Assembly (NCBI GenBank): GCA_033297205.1 | Contig: MU859275.1 | Span: forward strand, 1-57,579 | Source: Pseudoneurospora amorphoporcata | Lineage: Eukaryota > Ascomycota > Sordariomycetes > Sordariales > Sordariaceae | Direction of reading: 5' to 3' | DNA length: 57,579 nucleotides | Shown: positions 24,093 through 35,109 of the stretch, in pieces | Layout of the letters: every line of letters starts with the position of its first letter | How positions within the stretch are numbered: position 1 is the stretch's first letter | Notes under the pieces: generated by a model | Told to the model about the DNA's origin: nothing | The model's input: only the letters and a program-made list of their open reading frames with translations | The model's database searches: none | Position numbers and translations under genes: made by a program

Positions 24093-26045
24093 TCGCTTTG
24101 ATCTTGTGACATATCCAGTGTGTCATTCAGCAAATGACGCGATGCTGATTTATGTCCGTCTCGCCGAGTCCAGCCTTCTCCCCATTGTGGTTGTCCGTGA
24201 AGGACGGCCCACCGGCCACGTACTCGAGGAAAAGAGCTGCTGAAACCCCCGAACAGAAAGCTGAGAGGCGTGCCAAACACCTTCAGGCTGAGGCGAAAAG
24301 AAAAGCAGCAAAGTGTCGAATGGCCGCGGATTAAAAGTTCTATGTTCGGGGCGTCGTCAGGGCACCATAGCGGGAGGGGCTCAGACAGTGCTGGGGTTTA
24401 CGAGGTGATGATGAAGAAAACGGGAAAGGTCAAATATAGGGTGGGGGAAGAGAAGTTACTTATGTAGGAGGCCAGAGAAACTCCCCGAGCAGTAGCTGCC
24501 GACGGAAGCGTATTACGGAACTTTGGATTCGGCGTCTTACCACGCCTAGAGAGGATGCATCGTGTTGAGGCTCAAGTAGAGCTACACCTATCCACAAAAA
24601 GAGGCTGTCTCCTGGGAGGAAATTCCAAGGTTCCCGGAATCCATTGAAACAGGTGTTTCCAAGAGGACACGTCTGTGTCCGGGGAACGTCTTTTTTTTAC
24701 CCTTACCAGAGTTCATTGGGAATGGTTTCTGAGTTGACTTGAATATCAATCAACGAACAGGACGTAAGCGCACAACCCCTTTTCGGGTACCGGCACCCAA
24801 AATCTCTTAATTTTGAAGAACACTCAATATTAGTTCAACATTGGATGGTGATTTTGCCGAGCCAGCTTGAAGATGAATAATGGACCATATCCCAAGCTCC
24901 CACCTTGGAGTTTCTCAGCAATTATAGGTAAGATCGGCCGAGTTCTTTGTACGTTGCAAATGGAGAATGCTGCAAATGCAATCAGCTGCGAAGATACCCC
25001 CAACAACCAGTTTTGTTTAATGAAGTAACGCCAGCAGGGAAGTTTAGAGGTATAAAAGTAAACCAATTTAACCAGGTGTGAATATATCGGCAGTCTGTGA
25101 GAAGTTATAGCCGAGTGTTTGGAAACGCTGTGTGGGTATAGGAAGAAGGGTGATACGCTTCGGGCTTGTCTTTTCTTTCTCGTCTCTTCTATTTCTTTCC
25201 GTCTCTTTTATTTCCTACCTCCAGTGGCTAGTCACTTGCAATGCCTGTAATTTTTCGCATTGCTTTCACTCCCATTGCTTTTCGTAAACATCCGTCGATT
25301 CCCATCAACCCCATTGCATGTGATTCCTACATGTATCCAAAAAGCGTATCGAGAGGCTGAGGTGGCGCACAAACAGTGACATCAGGGCTCAATGATAATA
25401 ATGTTTCCAAGAAGTGAGGATGATTCACATGACCATTTGGATATCACGATCAAATGACTCTGTCATCTGTGATGTGGTGCTAGGCAGAAAAATCGGGTTG
25501 CTTGCCGGTCTGCAACTGGTAGGATTTGCTGCCATGGATTGCTCAGTCCTCATACACGCAGGAAAGAATATCTAGACGTAGCTCTTGATTCTTTTTTTTA
25601 CACTTGTAAACCGGCGAGCTGAATTCGATGGTAAACTTAGAATATGCCGGTTGGATCTCTAGACCGGACCCTATCAAGGGTTTAATGGTCATGGACGGGC
25701 TACCAAAGGCGATCCCTACCAGTAAACAAAATGATGGTAGCCAAATGACGATGAATTTTAGGCGCCCCCCGGACTATTAACAGACCAATTCAGGTAGAAA
25801 CATAGAGGAAATCAACACTCCAAACAAAGGCCAGCTATGAGAGATCAACCGAAATCACGGTCATCAGATCGTAATTTAGCAACAAGACAACCAACTGCAT
25901 GTCCTCAACCATACCGCAATCCAAACAAGCACGCTCATCTTTTTCTATTCACATTTACATGGCAACCCCCGACGAGTTGACCAACATGTCATCAAGATCG
26001 AGACCGGTAGACGTTGTATCCATCTTCAAACACCGAATCAGGATG
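24093..26045. other. Gene-poor, somewhat AT-richer stretch
   Basis: No full gene is visible. A short Lys/Arg/Ala-rich frame at 24,217-24,334 (TPEQKAERRAKHLQAEAKRK) looks coding-like but is only about 40 codons and may be more debris from the neighbouring RT fragment. From 24,700 to 26,000 the sequence holds no frame of note. Confidence 0.4.
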
Positions 26046-26053
26046 TATAAATA
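26046..26053 (+). promoter_or_regulatory. TATA box of the first Cys-rich micro-gene
   Basis: A TATAAATA octamer lies 220 bp upstream of the start codon at 26,273, with a CA-rich leader lacking G-runs between them, as in highly expressed fungal genes. Confidence 0.45.
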
Positions 26054-26272
26054 TGGTCTCAATACTTGATCTTCTTCATTTTTTTGACTTCGGTCTTGCA
26101 ACAACGACATCCGCCTCCATTAAGAGACACAAGAAGACACAGATTCGCAAGAGACAAAAGTACACATCATCTCCAGACCAATACCCACCACTGAACCACG
26201 GGTGTCCAGCTTAAACAAAGACACAAGATCACCCCAACCCTTTCAATACGCCCACCCAAAGATACTGAAAAA

Positions 26273-26431
26273 ATGGCGTCCACCAATAGCGACAACACCA
26301 GCAGCATGAACACGTCCCTGGGCAGCAATGCTGCGGATCATACATGCGCCTGCGCTAATTGCTTCTGCAAGGAACCGGCCCCGCTAGATAAGTATTGTGC
26401 CTCCTGCGACAAAAACTGTGTTGGGAAGTAA
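26273..26431 (+). CDS. Small cysteine-rich, metallothionein-like protein (52 aa)
   Basis: A 52-residue open frame in an AAAAAATGGC start context. The N-terminal 24 residues are Ser/Asn/Thr-rich and lack a signal peptide, so a cytosolic protein is likely. The second half has seven cysteines in a C-x-C-x2-C-x-C ... C-x2-C-x3-C pattern (CACANCFC, then YCASCDKNC). The pattern resembles the N-terminal half of bacterial SmtA/BmtA-type metallothioneins (CAC-x2-C-x-C ... YC) more than the known 25-residue Neurospora copper metallothionein. A second, similar micro-gene lies 1 kb downstream in the same orientation. Expected role by analogy: binding Zn, Cu or Cd thiolate clusters. No homologue was checked; too short for routine gene calling. 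Confidence 0.6.
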   Translation: MASTNSDNTSSMNTSLGSNAADHTCACANCFCKEPAPLDKYCASCDKNCVGK

Positions 26432-27232
26432 AGGTCCTGAGCTAGGCCTCCACTTAGATGGCCATAATTGGGTTCAACCGGTCCTGGGAGCTGGCTCTAC
26501 CGGAATCTCGGAAGACCAGGTGTGTTGAGACGATAGCGTGGAGTAAGAAATTGAACTGGACGGATTGTCCTGAATGATGGGAGGGACATTAGGGTTTAGG
26601 ATGGGATTTAGGCGCTGGGCACCGGGATAGTGGTGTTATATATATGGCTGGCTGGTGAGAGATAATTTGTTGGAAGATTTCTTGACGCAAGGGGATACCT
26701 TAGGATGGAGCAACTCTGAGTCTTAGGTTTTCCGTTGAGTTGTCATTGTCAATGCCAACGAAGACGTGGCAGACTCGTGCCCGTGGAAGACACATCCGCG
26801 CAGGTAGCTGAAGAGAATTCCATCATTGTTCGTTTGACAGATTTCCACACGTTTGCCGTTGTCCGTAATGCCACTTAACCGGGCAAATATGCTGAGCCCT
26901 TGGTGCAACTGTGAAAACCAACCCCCACGAAAAGTAGGAGATGAGAAGAGGACAAGCACCGCCAAATCACAATTCGGCACCGAAAAAGAGAATCGCGTTT
27001 CGACGACACATGAGACTGACGAAGTTAGCAACAGGAAATCAACAACAATGATCCACGCTCCTCGACACATACCAAACGGAAAAACCAATCCAACCGACGT
27101 ACCCTTCGGCACTTTGCTCATCTACCAACGGATTAGGTGACAAACTAAAAAAAGACGTTGAAGAAAAAAAAAAAAGTGCATCCCGGTTAGAAAGAACAAT
27201 GCCCGACATTCCTTCCCGGAGACCTGAAAAAG
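26432..27232. other. Spacer between the two micro-genes
   Basis: This includes the presumed 3' UTR of the first micro-gene and the upstream region of the second. Short frames on both strands (up to 132 codons, 26,723-27,121 minus) have no recognisable features. I see nothing else in it. Confidence 0.45.
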
Positions 27233-27240
27233 TATATAAG
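27233..27240 (+). promoter_or_regulatory. TATA box of the second Cys-rich micro-gene
   Basis: TATATAAG lies 182 bp upstream of the ATG at 27,422. The leader that follows is a strikingly G-poor, CA/CT-rich 5' UTR ending CACCGCCAAAATG, the form seen in strongly expressed fungal genes. Confidence 0.6.
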
Positions 27241-27421
27241 GTCAAGGACTACGCGACATCTCCCCTCATCTTTCATTCCAACATCCAACACCAACATCAA
27301 GCTCCCACGCATCCGCTATCACCAAGCACAAAAGCAGAAAGCAAGAAAGCAAGAAGCGACTGTCACTACACCCTTCTCCTCAAACCAACACATACAACAA
27401 ACCCTTCCAAGCACCGCCAAA

Positions 27422-27532
27422 ATGAAGAAGACGTGCGCTCATGCCAACAGGTCGTGCTTCTGCTCGAACAGTGTTGAAGACGGTAAAACGCTCTGCTCTC
27501 ATTGTGAGGGCGGTAGCTGTGGTGTTCTTTGA
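27422..27532 (+). CDS. Small cysteine-rich, metallothionein-like protein (36 aa)
   Basis: A 36-residue frame with six cysteines: TCAHANRSCFC, then LCSHCEGGSC. It aligns with the C-terminal half of the 52-residue protein 1 kb upstream: TCA..N..CFC, an acidic spacer, then C-x2-C-x3/4-C, so the two look like diverged tandem paralogues. It lacks the Ser/Asn-rich leader. The very good TATA box, G-poor leader and CCAAAATG context argue that it is translated, although the frame is short enough to arise by chance. Role by analogy: metal or thiol buffering. An alternative is that an intron joins further coding sequence downstream; I found no convincing donor. Confidence 0.55.
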   Translation: MKKTCAHANRSCFCSNSVEDGKTLCSHCEGGSCGVL

Positions 27533-28491
27533 GCTCGAGTCACCGAAGTCGACGGTCGGATTCGAGAGATAATCGCGAAGAAGGACGTCAGTGCATTGGA
27601 GGAGAGGGGTTTTGAGGAGGATGAAGAAGGAATAGTGGGGCGCGAGTGGGAAAGATAGTTGCGTGGTTGGGTTTGGGGAGTAGAATCGAGAAGGAAGATT
27701 ATGTATGTGGAGGTGAAGAAATCTGGAAAAAGTATCGATGATTTTCGACAGATAGATGGGAATTCATATAGCCGAGAAGGAATATCAAACAGACCCCCTT
27801 CTCCAGCCAAAAAGCAATAAGAGAAATGCAAACACCCCTTTTCCTACATCTCCTAGCCATCCCGCTATTCGCTAAAAGTTGCAAAAAGTTCGGTCGCCCT
27901 GTTGAGCTTGCGGAACGAACCTCATTCCTCCAGTCAGCGACCTACGAAAACTGTACCACGGAATACCGATGCACCCGGCAATGCTTTCATCAACGGGACA
28001 CGGAGCTACTCTCGCCATAAGACGGGACCCGACCATAGGGCCCGCACCCGTTGTGGTAGAGGGGCTAGGTAACGGACCTTATATGGTGCCTACAGGCTGC
28101 AGCACAGGCTTAGCCTTAGGGCGGGCGGGAAGGGTAGGGTCTTGTCGTCTGATGTTTGTGGAGGGACGTTTCGGCCGGGCAGCAGCGGAGGAAGGAACGG
28201 TGTTAAGCATCCGGTACCGTATGCAGCCAGGTGATTGACAAGAAGAAGTGGAACCGAACACGCTTGTGTGGTTTGAGTGGGTGCAGGAGTGTTCGGTCTT
28301 TTCTGTCAACCACCTGGCAGCCTGCATTCTGGGTTTGATGTTGTGATTGAGTGCCTTGGGGGCTTTAACCGCCCTCTGTATTGCTTGCCGACCAAAGGTC
28401 TTCCGTACCCTCGTGATAATGATGTGTACCAAATATCGTGGCTTTCCCATTGCCTCCGAACGATTTAGCCACCGATAATCACGACAAGAAT
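27533..28491. other. Intergenic region with one weak small frame
   Basis: A 64-codon plus-strand frame at 27,826-28,020 begins with a hydrophobic signal-like stretch (MQTPLFLHLLAIPLFAKS) and has four cysteines. It has no promoter features or known relatives, so I do not call it a gene. The rest is unremarkable. Confidence 0.35.
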
Positions 28492-29493
28492 TTACCACCT
28501 CCCCCCATTGCTCCTCCCCTGGCCTCGCCCAACTCCAGCCGCCATCCTCCCCACCCTAGACACTCCCACTCCTCTCAATCTCAGCACACTCTCATCTCCA
28601 GGGGCATTTATACAAACCGCCCCCCTCTCCTTGACACACTTCCCCTTCTTCTTCACCTGACCCCCACCACCCTGTCCATCATCCACCACCTCATTATCAC
28701 AACAACTGCCCACAAGACATCTGAACCCTTCCCCAGTCTGCTGCCACCCTCCCTCAGGGACTGGCGTCAGACACTCGGCGTTGGTGTCGCAGCCGATCTC
28801 GTTTTGGCACCAGTCATCCAGGGAGCAAAAGGCTTGGCCGTCGGGGTCGAGGCCGCAGAGGCAATCACCTAGGGGAGCGGAAGGGCAGGGGATGAAAGTG
28901 TAGGTACCGCAGACACCGGGGGTGTAGGAGTTGGAGGGGGTTGGGGTTGGGGTGGTGGCTGTGGTTATTGTCAGGGTTGAGGTGCTTGTGGTTATGGAAG
29001 GGGGGGAGGGTGGTTTTGATGGTTGTTGTGTGGCAGGGGAAGGATGTGTGATGGGGATAGGTTGTGTTGGAGGATGTTGAGGTGGTGGTGTTGGTGGTTA
29101 GATATGGGATTCGGGTTGATGTGTGTGAATGGTTCGGAAGATCCAAGTGGGTATGTACCCGTCGTAGTTGATTTCCGGTGGAGAAGTCGATGCTGGTTAA
29201 ATCGACGGTGATGGGCAGCGTGTCCGGGATATTAATGGTTATTGTAGACGTCGTGAAAGCGGTTTGGGTGCTGGATGCGTCAGAACAAATTAGCCATATT
29301 AACTAAGAAAATGCCAAAAGAGAAAGGGACAGCAGAAAAGAGTTAATTGCCTTGGCTTTGGAGTAACGGTAGTGAAGACCGTGGTTGTACAGTTTAGTTG
29401 ACCGTGTGCGTGTTCCATTGTCGACGTTGTGGTGGCATGTTCGGCAAGAGATGTAGCCGCGAGGGCCAAAAGGATGGCTAGGGATTGCTTCAT
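28492..29493 (-). CDS. Secreted Thr/Ser-rich, Cys-rich protein with a disrupted frame
   Basis: Exon 1 (29,493-29,351) starts with a clear signal peptide, MKQSLAILLALAATSLAEH, followed by Thr-rich sequence. An 80-bp intron (29,350-29,271) has a CTGAC branch site and a CAG acceptor, but its best donor is GC (AAG then GCAATT) rather than GT. The next segment (TQTAFTTSTITINIPDTLPI...) continues Thr/Ser/Pro-rich in frame. The C-terminal part, in a frame one base away, has a Thr/Pro linker, then a module with regularly spaced cysteines (GVCGTYTFIPCP, DCLCGLDPDGQAFC, WCQNEIGCDTNAEC, GSCC) and a basic tail, ending at 28,492. The frames join if the seven-G run near 29,000-29,006 lost one base, so either a frameshift, a sequencing error or an unseen splice separates them. 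Likely an extracellular or cell-wall protein; the family is not recognised. Confidence 0.5.
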
Positions 29494-29937
29494 GATGTCT
29501 GACCCCTGAGGTAGACGGCAAGGCTGGCTTAAATAACGCTTCAACAGACAACATTGTAAAGCACACGGGTGGAATCGGTCTTATAGGGGAGAGAAAAAGG
29601 CAGAAATCGTCAATCAAACGCTAGTGTATACCCTCTGCAGAACACAACAGGAGCGCGGCGAGCTGTCGGGGTTTCTGTCGGCGAGTTTCTCGGTGGCCGT
29701 GACGAGAGCCAATATGGTACTGAAGTTCCGAGTTGGAAGAAGCAAGGGTTGTCAGCCACTTCTTAAGCCAATGCTGGATTGTGTAACTGATCGGAACGAA
29801 CTCATGCAGGGACTTGATGAGCTGAATGCATATTGGTGGTAATCGTAAATGGGTATCATAATTTAGAACAGCCTTCGGGGGCCAGATATCGAATCGTCTT
29901 GAACGGGTCCATAAGCAATAACCGTATGGCAGATATT

Positions 29938-30845
29938 CTAGTCCTCCTCGAAGAAGCCTCCGTCTTCGCTCTCGCTTTCTTCCTTCTTCTCCTCCGTCTT
30001 GCCGTATTTTCCCTTGGCTGGGCGCTCCTCGTTCTGGGACGAATCCGTCTTGGCTGTCTTCTTGGACGCAGGTTTCGAGAGTGAGAGATGGCGTTCCGGT
30101 CGCCTGTCGCGAATCTTCTCCAGAGCCTTCTTACCCTCCTTGCGGGCCTTTTCGATGGTGGTCCACATTGGGGGTCTTGATGAGTGGAGGTGGTGTGCGG
30201 CTGAGCTCTTCTCGTCCTTCTCTGTGGCTTCGTCCTTGGACTTGGGGTATAAGCTGATGTAGGTCTCCATGTGAGGGTGGTAGAGAGCATAATCGAGGTC
30301 GACCTCGGCAATATGGAGGTCGGCTTTTAACCTGGCGACTTCGGCTTCGTCTTTGGTTTCGTCGAGTTGTTTCTTCAGCTGCTTTGCGAGGCGCTCCGCC
30401 TTCTTGCGCTCTGCTCGTAACAATCCGGGTTAGAAATACATTGAATAGGCCTTCCTGTGGCAGGGGACAACATACCGAAGAACCTAACCATATGGTACTT
30501 GCTGATCATCTTGCTCCTCAGCCTCTTGTCACTCTCGTCGTACATCCTCTGCTTGTGGGCTTGCAGTTCGCGCTCGAGGTCGTTCCTGACATTGGCAGGC
30601 AGCTTTTCGTTCTTGTGTTGGAGAAGACGCTCAATTGCTCTGACGCGCTTCTTGATCTGACTGAGGTTGCCATCGTTGATCTTCTGGGTGGTTTTCTGGC
30701 GCTTTGCGATGCTCTTGGGGTTGAATCTGTTGTGGGGGTTTCTGGGTTTGTGCTGGTGGTGCTGGTTCTGGTTTTGGTTCTGCTTCTGCCCCTCGTATCC
30801 ATTGACGTCCGCACCCTCGGCCTCTTCAAAGGATCGCTTGCCCAT
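29938..30845 (-). CDS. EFG1: rRNA-processing protein Efg1
   Basis: Nucleolar factor for early cleavages of the 35S pre-rRNA within the small-subunit processome. Two exons, 30,845-30,476 and 30,410-29,938, around a 65-bp intron (GTATGT donor, GAGCAG acceptor); 280 residues. The family core lies at about 50-180: NPKSIAKRQKTTQKI, then a Leu/Lys/Arg-rich helix (IKKRVRAIERLLQ), the KYHMVRFFERKKAER segment that spans the splice junction, and LHIAEVDLDYALYHPH, typical of Efg1. The C-terminus is a Lys/Glu-rich tail ending ESEDGGFFEED. Length and composition suit fungal Efg1. The upstream gene in the opposite direction shares its promoter. Confidence 0.92.
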
Positions 30846-31355
30846 TGTCGCGGTGCGCTCAAACAGGAGATTGTATGATTTCGGAGAGTATAATAATGGA
30901 ACCTCTTGGGTGATCGTGTTGGTGGTGGTGGTGGCTGCGATCTGGTACTGGTAATCCAAATTCAGTTGGTTGCACTGGCTGGTTGTTGCATGTTCGTCGG
31001 CGTGTTTCTTCCATTCGAAAAAAATAAATAACTGGAGGCTAGCAAAGAGCTGAACCCCTGCAATCGGCCTGCAGGCGTCAGTCACTGGCCTCGCATTGTA
31101 GTAAGGACAACCTTGACGTCTCGGGTTAGGGTTATGTGAGTAGAGCCACGGCAACAGCCATCGTCTACTTCAGTTTCTTTCGAACCCTTCCGTTGGCCTT
31201 CCTCTAACAAAGTCTCCCTTCCAAGTCCACATTCAACAACCACCAAAAATGAGGTGGCGAATGAGACGGCATCATCCACCTTCCTACTCGATCACATAAC
31301 TACGCAACCCCGGGCTCCTGGAACCAGGACAACGGCATCATAGTAACTCGCCAGG
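30846..31355. promoter_or_regulatory. Divergent promoter between EFG1 and SEA4
   Basis: Only 510 bp separates the start codons of EFG1 (minus) and the SEA4/MIO homologue (plus), so this stretch must hold both promoters and leaders. It pairs a ribosome-biogenesis gene with a TORC1-pathway gene, which would allow common control. I see no strong TATA box on either side, as is usual for housekeeping genes. Confidence 0.7.
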
Positions 31356-34300
31356 ATGGATCGCCCGGAGCCGGGTCTCATCAGGTGGTCCCCGAACGCG
31401 GGGCGAGACCTCTTTCTTCATATCAACCTTCAGCATCACGTCGTACAGCTCCACGAGCCAACAGGCTTCGCCAACAAAACCACCTTCGACTCAAGGAAGC
31501 TCGGCAAATATGACGAACTACCTCCTCTTACCACCTTTGACTGGTCTCCCTCAGTGCCCGGCCTGGTCGCCGTGGGTACCTCGACCGGCGTCGTCAATAT
31601 CTTGCGCGTCGACGACAACTCAAACGCAGTCTTGGATCTCAATCTTAAGATGTCCCGTACCTGTCAAGCCGTCGCCTTTAGTACCGCTGGAAAGCTTGCG
31701 GTTGCCCTGGACAGGGTGAGAAGTGACAACTGCCTATACATCTGGGACGTCAACCGGCTATCGACCATGGATACCAATGCCTATGGGTTCAGCAGTGTTG
31801 TACCCTTTACCGATCCCATAGATCGTCTCGAGCCCAGCGTGTCAGTCTCCAGCGTCAGGTTCTTCGAAGACAATCCTAATGTTCTGGTGGCCGGTATTAA
31901 GGGGCAGGGTCTCCGCATACATGATTTAAGAGGTAGCCTCACAGTTTAAGCTCGAGCCATCCTTTCGAAAAGTGTGAGCTGACGTGCTTTCCAGAACAAA
32001 GTCACGGCTCAGTCATTCATTTCCCCACCAAATGTTGCAACAACCTTGCTATTGACTACGCAGACCAGAACTACTTTGCCTCCTCGGCCTTGGACCAGCC
32101 GGGGGTCATGGTTTGGGACCGACGTGCAACCAACCGCCAGGTTGCAAGGCCCTCGTATAACGAGGCAGTTAAGGACGACGACTTACCCTGGGGCGGAGCC
32201 TTGCGTCTGGAAAAAGCGGTGCGCGTCCTTACTCAGGGTCCGGCCCAGGACACCAACACCTCCTACATCCGTTCCATTCGTTTTTGCCGGGACAAGCCCG
32301 GTATGCTAGGCGTGCTGTCACGGGCCGGCCAGCTCCGAATCTTGGACACCAGACATGAATACGTGGAACCCAGTAACCAGTATGAGAACAGCCCGGAGCT
32401 ACTCGAGGTGGCCAGATCGTATGAGATGGATCCTTTCTATCTGGACCCCGCCCGCCATAAGCACGAGAAGATCGTGTCCTTTGACTGGATTACCATGCCT
32501 TCACCCATTGCCCAGGCCAGAATGCTTGTCCTCCGGAAGAATGGCAATTTCGACGTATTGGAGAAGCCGTCCTTTACGTCGGAGTATCCATTTAAGCTCA
32601 TCCCATGGCAACCACCCCACCGAGGACTGGAAGGTAACGAACCACCTGAGGATAAACCCTACCCTTGGCTCCCCGGAGAAAATATTGACAATCTCAATCT
32701 TCTAGAAAGGATATCTTATCATCAAACCATGGACTTTGAGATCCCCCAGACCCAGGAAGTCCTAGGACCCTTTTTGACCGAAAAGTCATTGGCAAATAAG
32801 CAGCTATTCGGACCAGACAGGGCAAATCTAACCGCAGTTGTTGAAGACGCCATGCAGTCGGACGTTTACACTGACCTCATAGGACCGGACGGCTTTAATA
32901 GAATCAGCAATTTGAACTTTCCGGAAGGATATTCTACAACCGCGCCGATTGCTGAGAAGTTGGCGGCCCTGAGAAGGACGGTTGGAGAACGGTCACCTAA
33001 CGGTTTGAACACGCGAGGCGAACCGTTAGGACAGTTGGAACGGCATGAGAACTTGCTAATGAAACTCATGGATCGAAGCAACTTCCCTAGAGAGGCACAG
33101 GTTATCCTCGATCATACCATGATCTTACGCGCAAAGGAGGGCTATCTTTTCAACTGCAGAAGAAACCAGCAGATCGTAGCCGATGACCCATGGCTTAAGG
33201 ATATGTGGGCTTGGATTACAGGTAAGCTCATTTTCAGCCCCAAGCCAACGCTGCTTGGTCTCTAACGAGCTCTTGTCTATATAAGGCGCCGACGAAGCAG
33301 CTTCAGACGGCGGGCTGATGTCTCACCCTCTCGATCTTAGCTATATGGGAGTGTACACATTGTGGACAAACGATCTTGGTAAGTTCTAATCCACTGCCAA
33401 TACTTGGTTATCATTACTCTGACGCAGAATCAGGGAGTAAACCTCAAGCAAGGCTATCGGACCACTCACATGCCCCTGACCAAGCCGGTTGGGAGCGTTG
33501 CTTGAACTCCATAAACAAGAAACTAGGGCTCCCAAAATTCGACGGCGTCGATACGAAGCGCCCCCACCATCGCGTGATGTGTCTCGAGATGTGCAAATGG
33601 GGTCGCAACTATGACGCTGATTTGATCGATGGACAGTCCATCTCCAGCCTGAGCAAAGACGCCTCAGTATGGCACACCATGGCGGCTGCTCAGGCCCTCT
33701 TCAGGGGCGATACCAAGGGCGCTGTGCAAGTGCTCAAGCAAGCCAGCACTGATCATCCCGAACTCCTCTTTGTCTCTCTCGCACTGCAGCTCGTAGGCAA
33801 CGTCACGCAAGAGCCCGGGGACAGAAAGAACAAGAACAACGGTGTCAAGGAAGCCCTCGACTTTGACGAACGCGTGGCCTCTAAAACCGACCCTTACCTG
33901 CGCGCAATCTCCTCCATCATTGCCACGGGCGACTGGCTGACCATTGCAAACCAACGCTCTCTCCCTCTCCGAGACCGCGTTTACGTCGCTGTCCGCTATC
34001 TCCCCGACGACGCCCTCACCGCCTGGCTCCGCGCTGAGACCGAAGTGGCCATGGAGGCCGGCAACATCGAAGGCATCGTGCTTACGGGTATCACGGACCC
34101 TCTCGTCGACATCCTCGCCCGCTACGTGTCCAAATTCGGTGACTTCCAGACCGCCACGCTCGCGCTATCCATCTGCTCACCACGCTTCATCGACGACGTG
34201 CGCGCGGCCGCCTTTCGCACCGCCTACCGCGCCTACCTCCAGCGGCACCACGCATTCTTCCTTCGCGCCAAGTTCGACGTCGAGTCGACCAAGCGGAGCA

Positions 34301-35109
34301 AGCACCAGGGCCGCCCCACCCTCAGGCCTCCAGGCCGTCAGATTGCCCTGCGCTGCGTATACTGCGACGCCTCGACTAGTCTGCACACCCACAACAACAG
34401 CGCCTCCAACAGCTCAAACCCCAATAGCCATTTGCCTGGCAACGCGTCCCCTTCCATACCAAGCTTCATGGTCCAACACGCTGCTGCCCAACAAGCCCAA
34501 GCCCAAGCCCAGGCTGCGGCGGCCGCGGCGGCCGCAGCACAACAACAACAACAACCAACATCTGGAACCTCAGGAGGCGGAGGCGGAGGAACCACACCCA
34601 AGATCCCGATCCCTCCCCCTCTGCCCCCGCCCGACGCCCTGCAACTCCCACCAGCGGCCGCCGCGGTACAAAGCAGTAAGAACCCCTTCACGGAGAAGAT
34701 GGTGCAAGCGGGTATCTCCTGTCCAAACTGCAAACGTCACCTGCCACGGTGCGTAGTCTGTCTAGAAGTCGTCGGTATGCCGCGCAGCGATTTATTGGGG
34801 CCGGGTGGTAAGGAAGGGGTGGGGGAGAATAGCAGATCGGTTATGATGATGGGTAGGGGAGGAAGGGGACCAGGTACGACTGGAGGAGGTACAATGGGAA
34901 GTCTTCACGGCGGCCACGATCCTCATCAGATGGCAATGGACACGACCAACAAAATGGCGGCGAGGTTTCCGACGTTTTGTTTGCAGTGCGAACATGTACT
35001 GCATTTGGATCATGCGAGGGAGTGGTTTTCTAGGCATCAGGAGTGTCCGGTGCCGGAGTGCAGGTGTAAGTGTAACTTTAGGGCGAATCCGGAGTTGAGG
35101 TATCGGTAG
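31356..35109 (+). CDS. SEA4: SEA/GATOR2 complex subunit Mio (Sea4 homologue)
   Basis: Vacuole-associated WD40 protein of the SEACAT/GATOR2 complex, which relieves GATOR1 inhibition of TORC1 when amino acids are present. Four exons: 31,356-31,932; 31,995-33,221; 33,286-33,378; 33,428-35,109, with introns of 62, 64 and 49 bp; 1,192 residues. The N-terminal ~450 residues form WD40 repeats (IRWSPNAGRDLFLHI, TTFDWSPSVPGLVAVGT, YFASSALDQPGVMVWDRR). The middle is alpha-solenoid. The C-terminus is a RING/zinc-ribbon with CPNCKRHLPRCVVC near residue 1,061 and FCLQCEHVLHLDHAREWF ... CPVPECRCKC near 1,149-1,182, the hallmark Mio ending. A lineage-specific low-complexity insert at about 980-1,035 carries Ala, Gln, Gly and Pro runs; it may be a polymorphic tract. 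Confidence 0.93.

Noticed and set aside
28438..28872. 144-codon Pro/His-rich plus-strand frame
   Set aside because: It is the antisense shadow of the C-terminal exon of the secreted Cys-rich gene.
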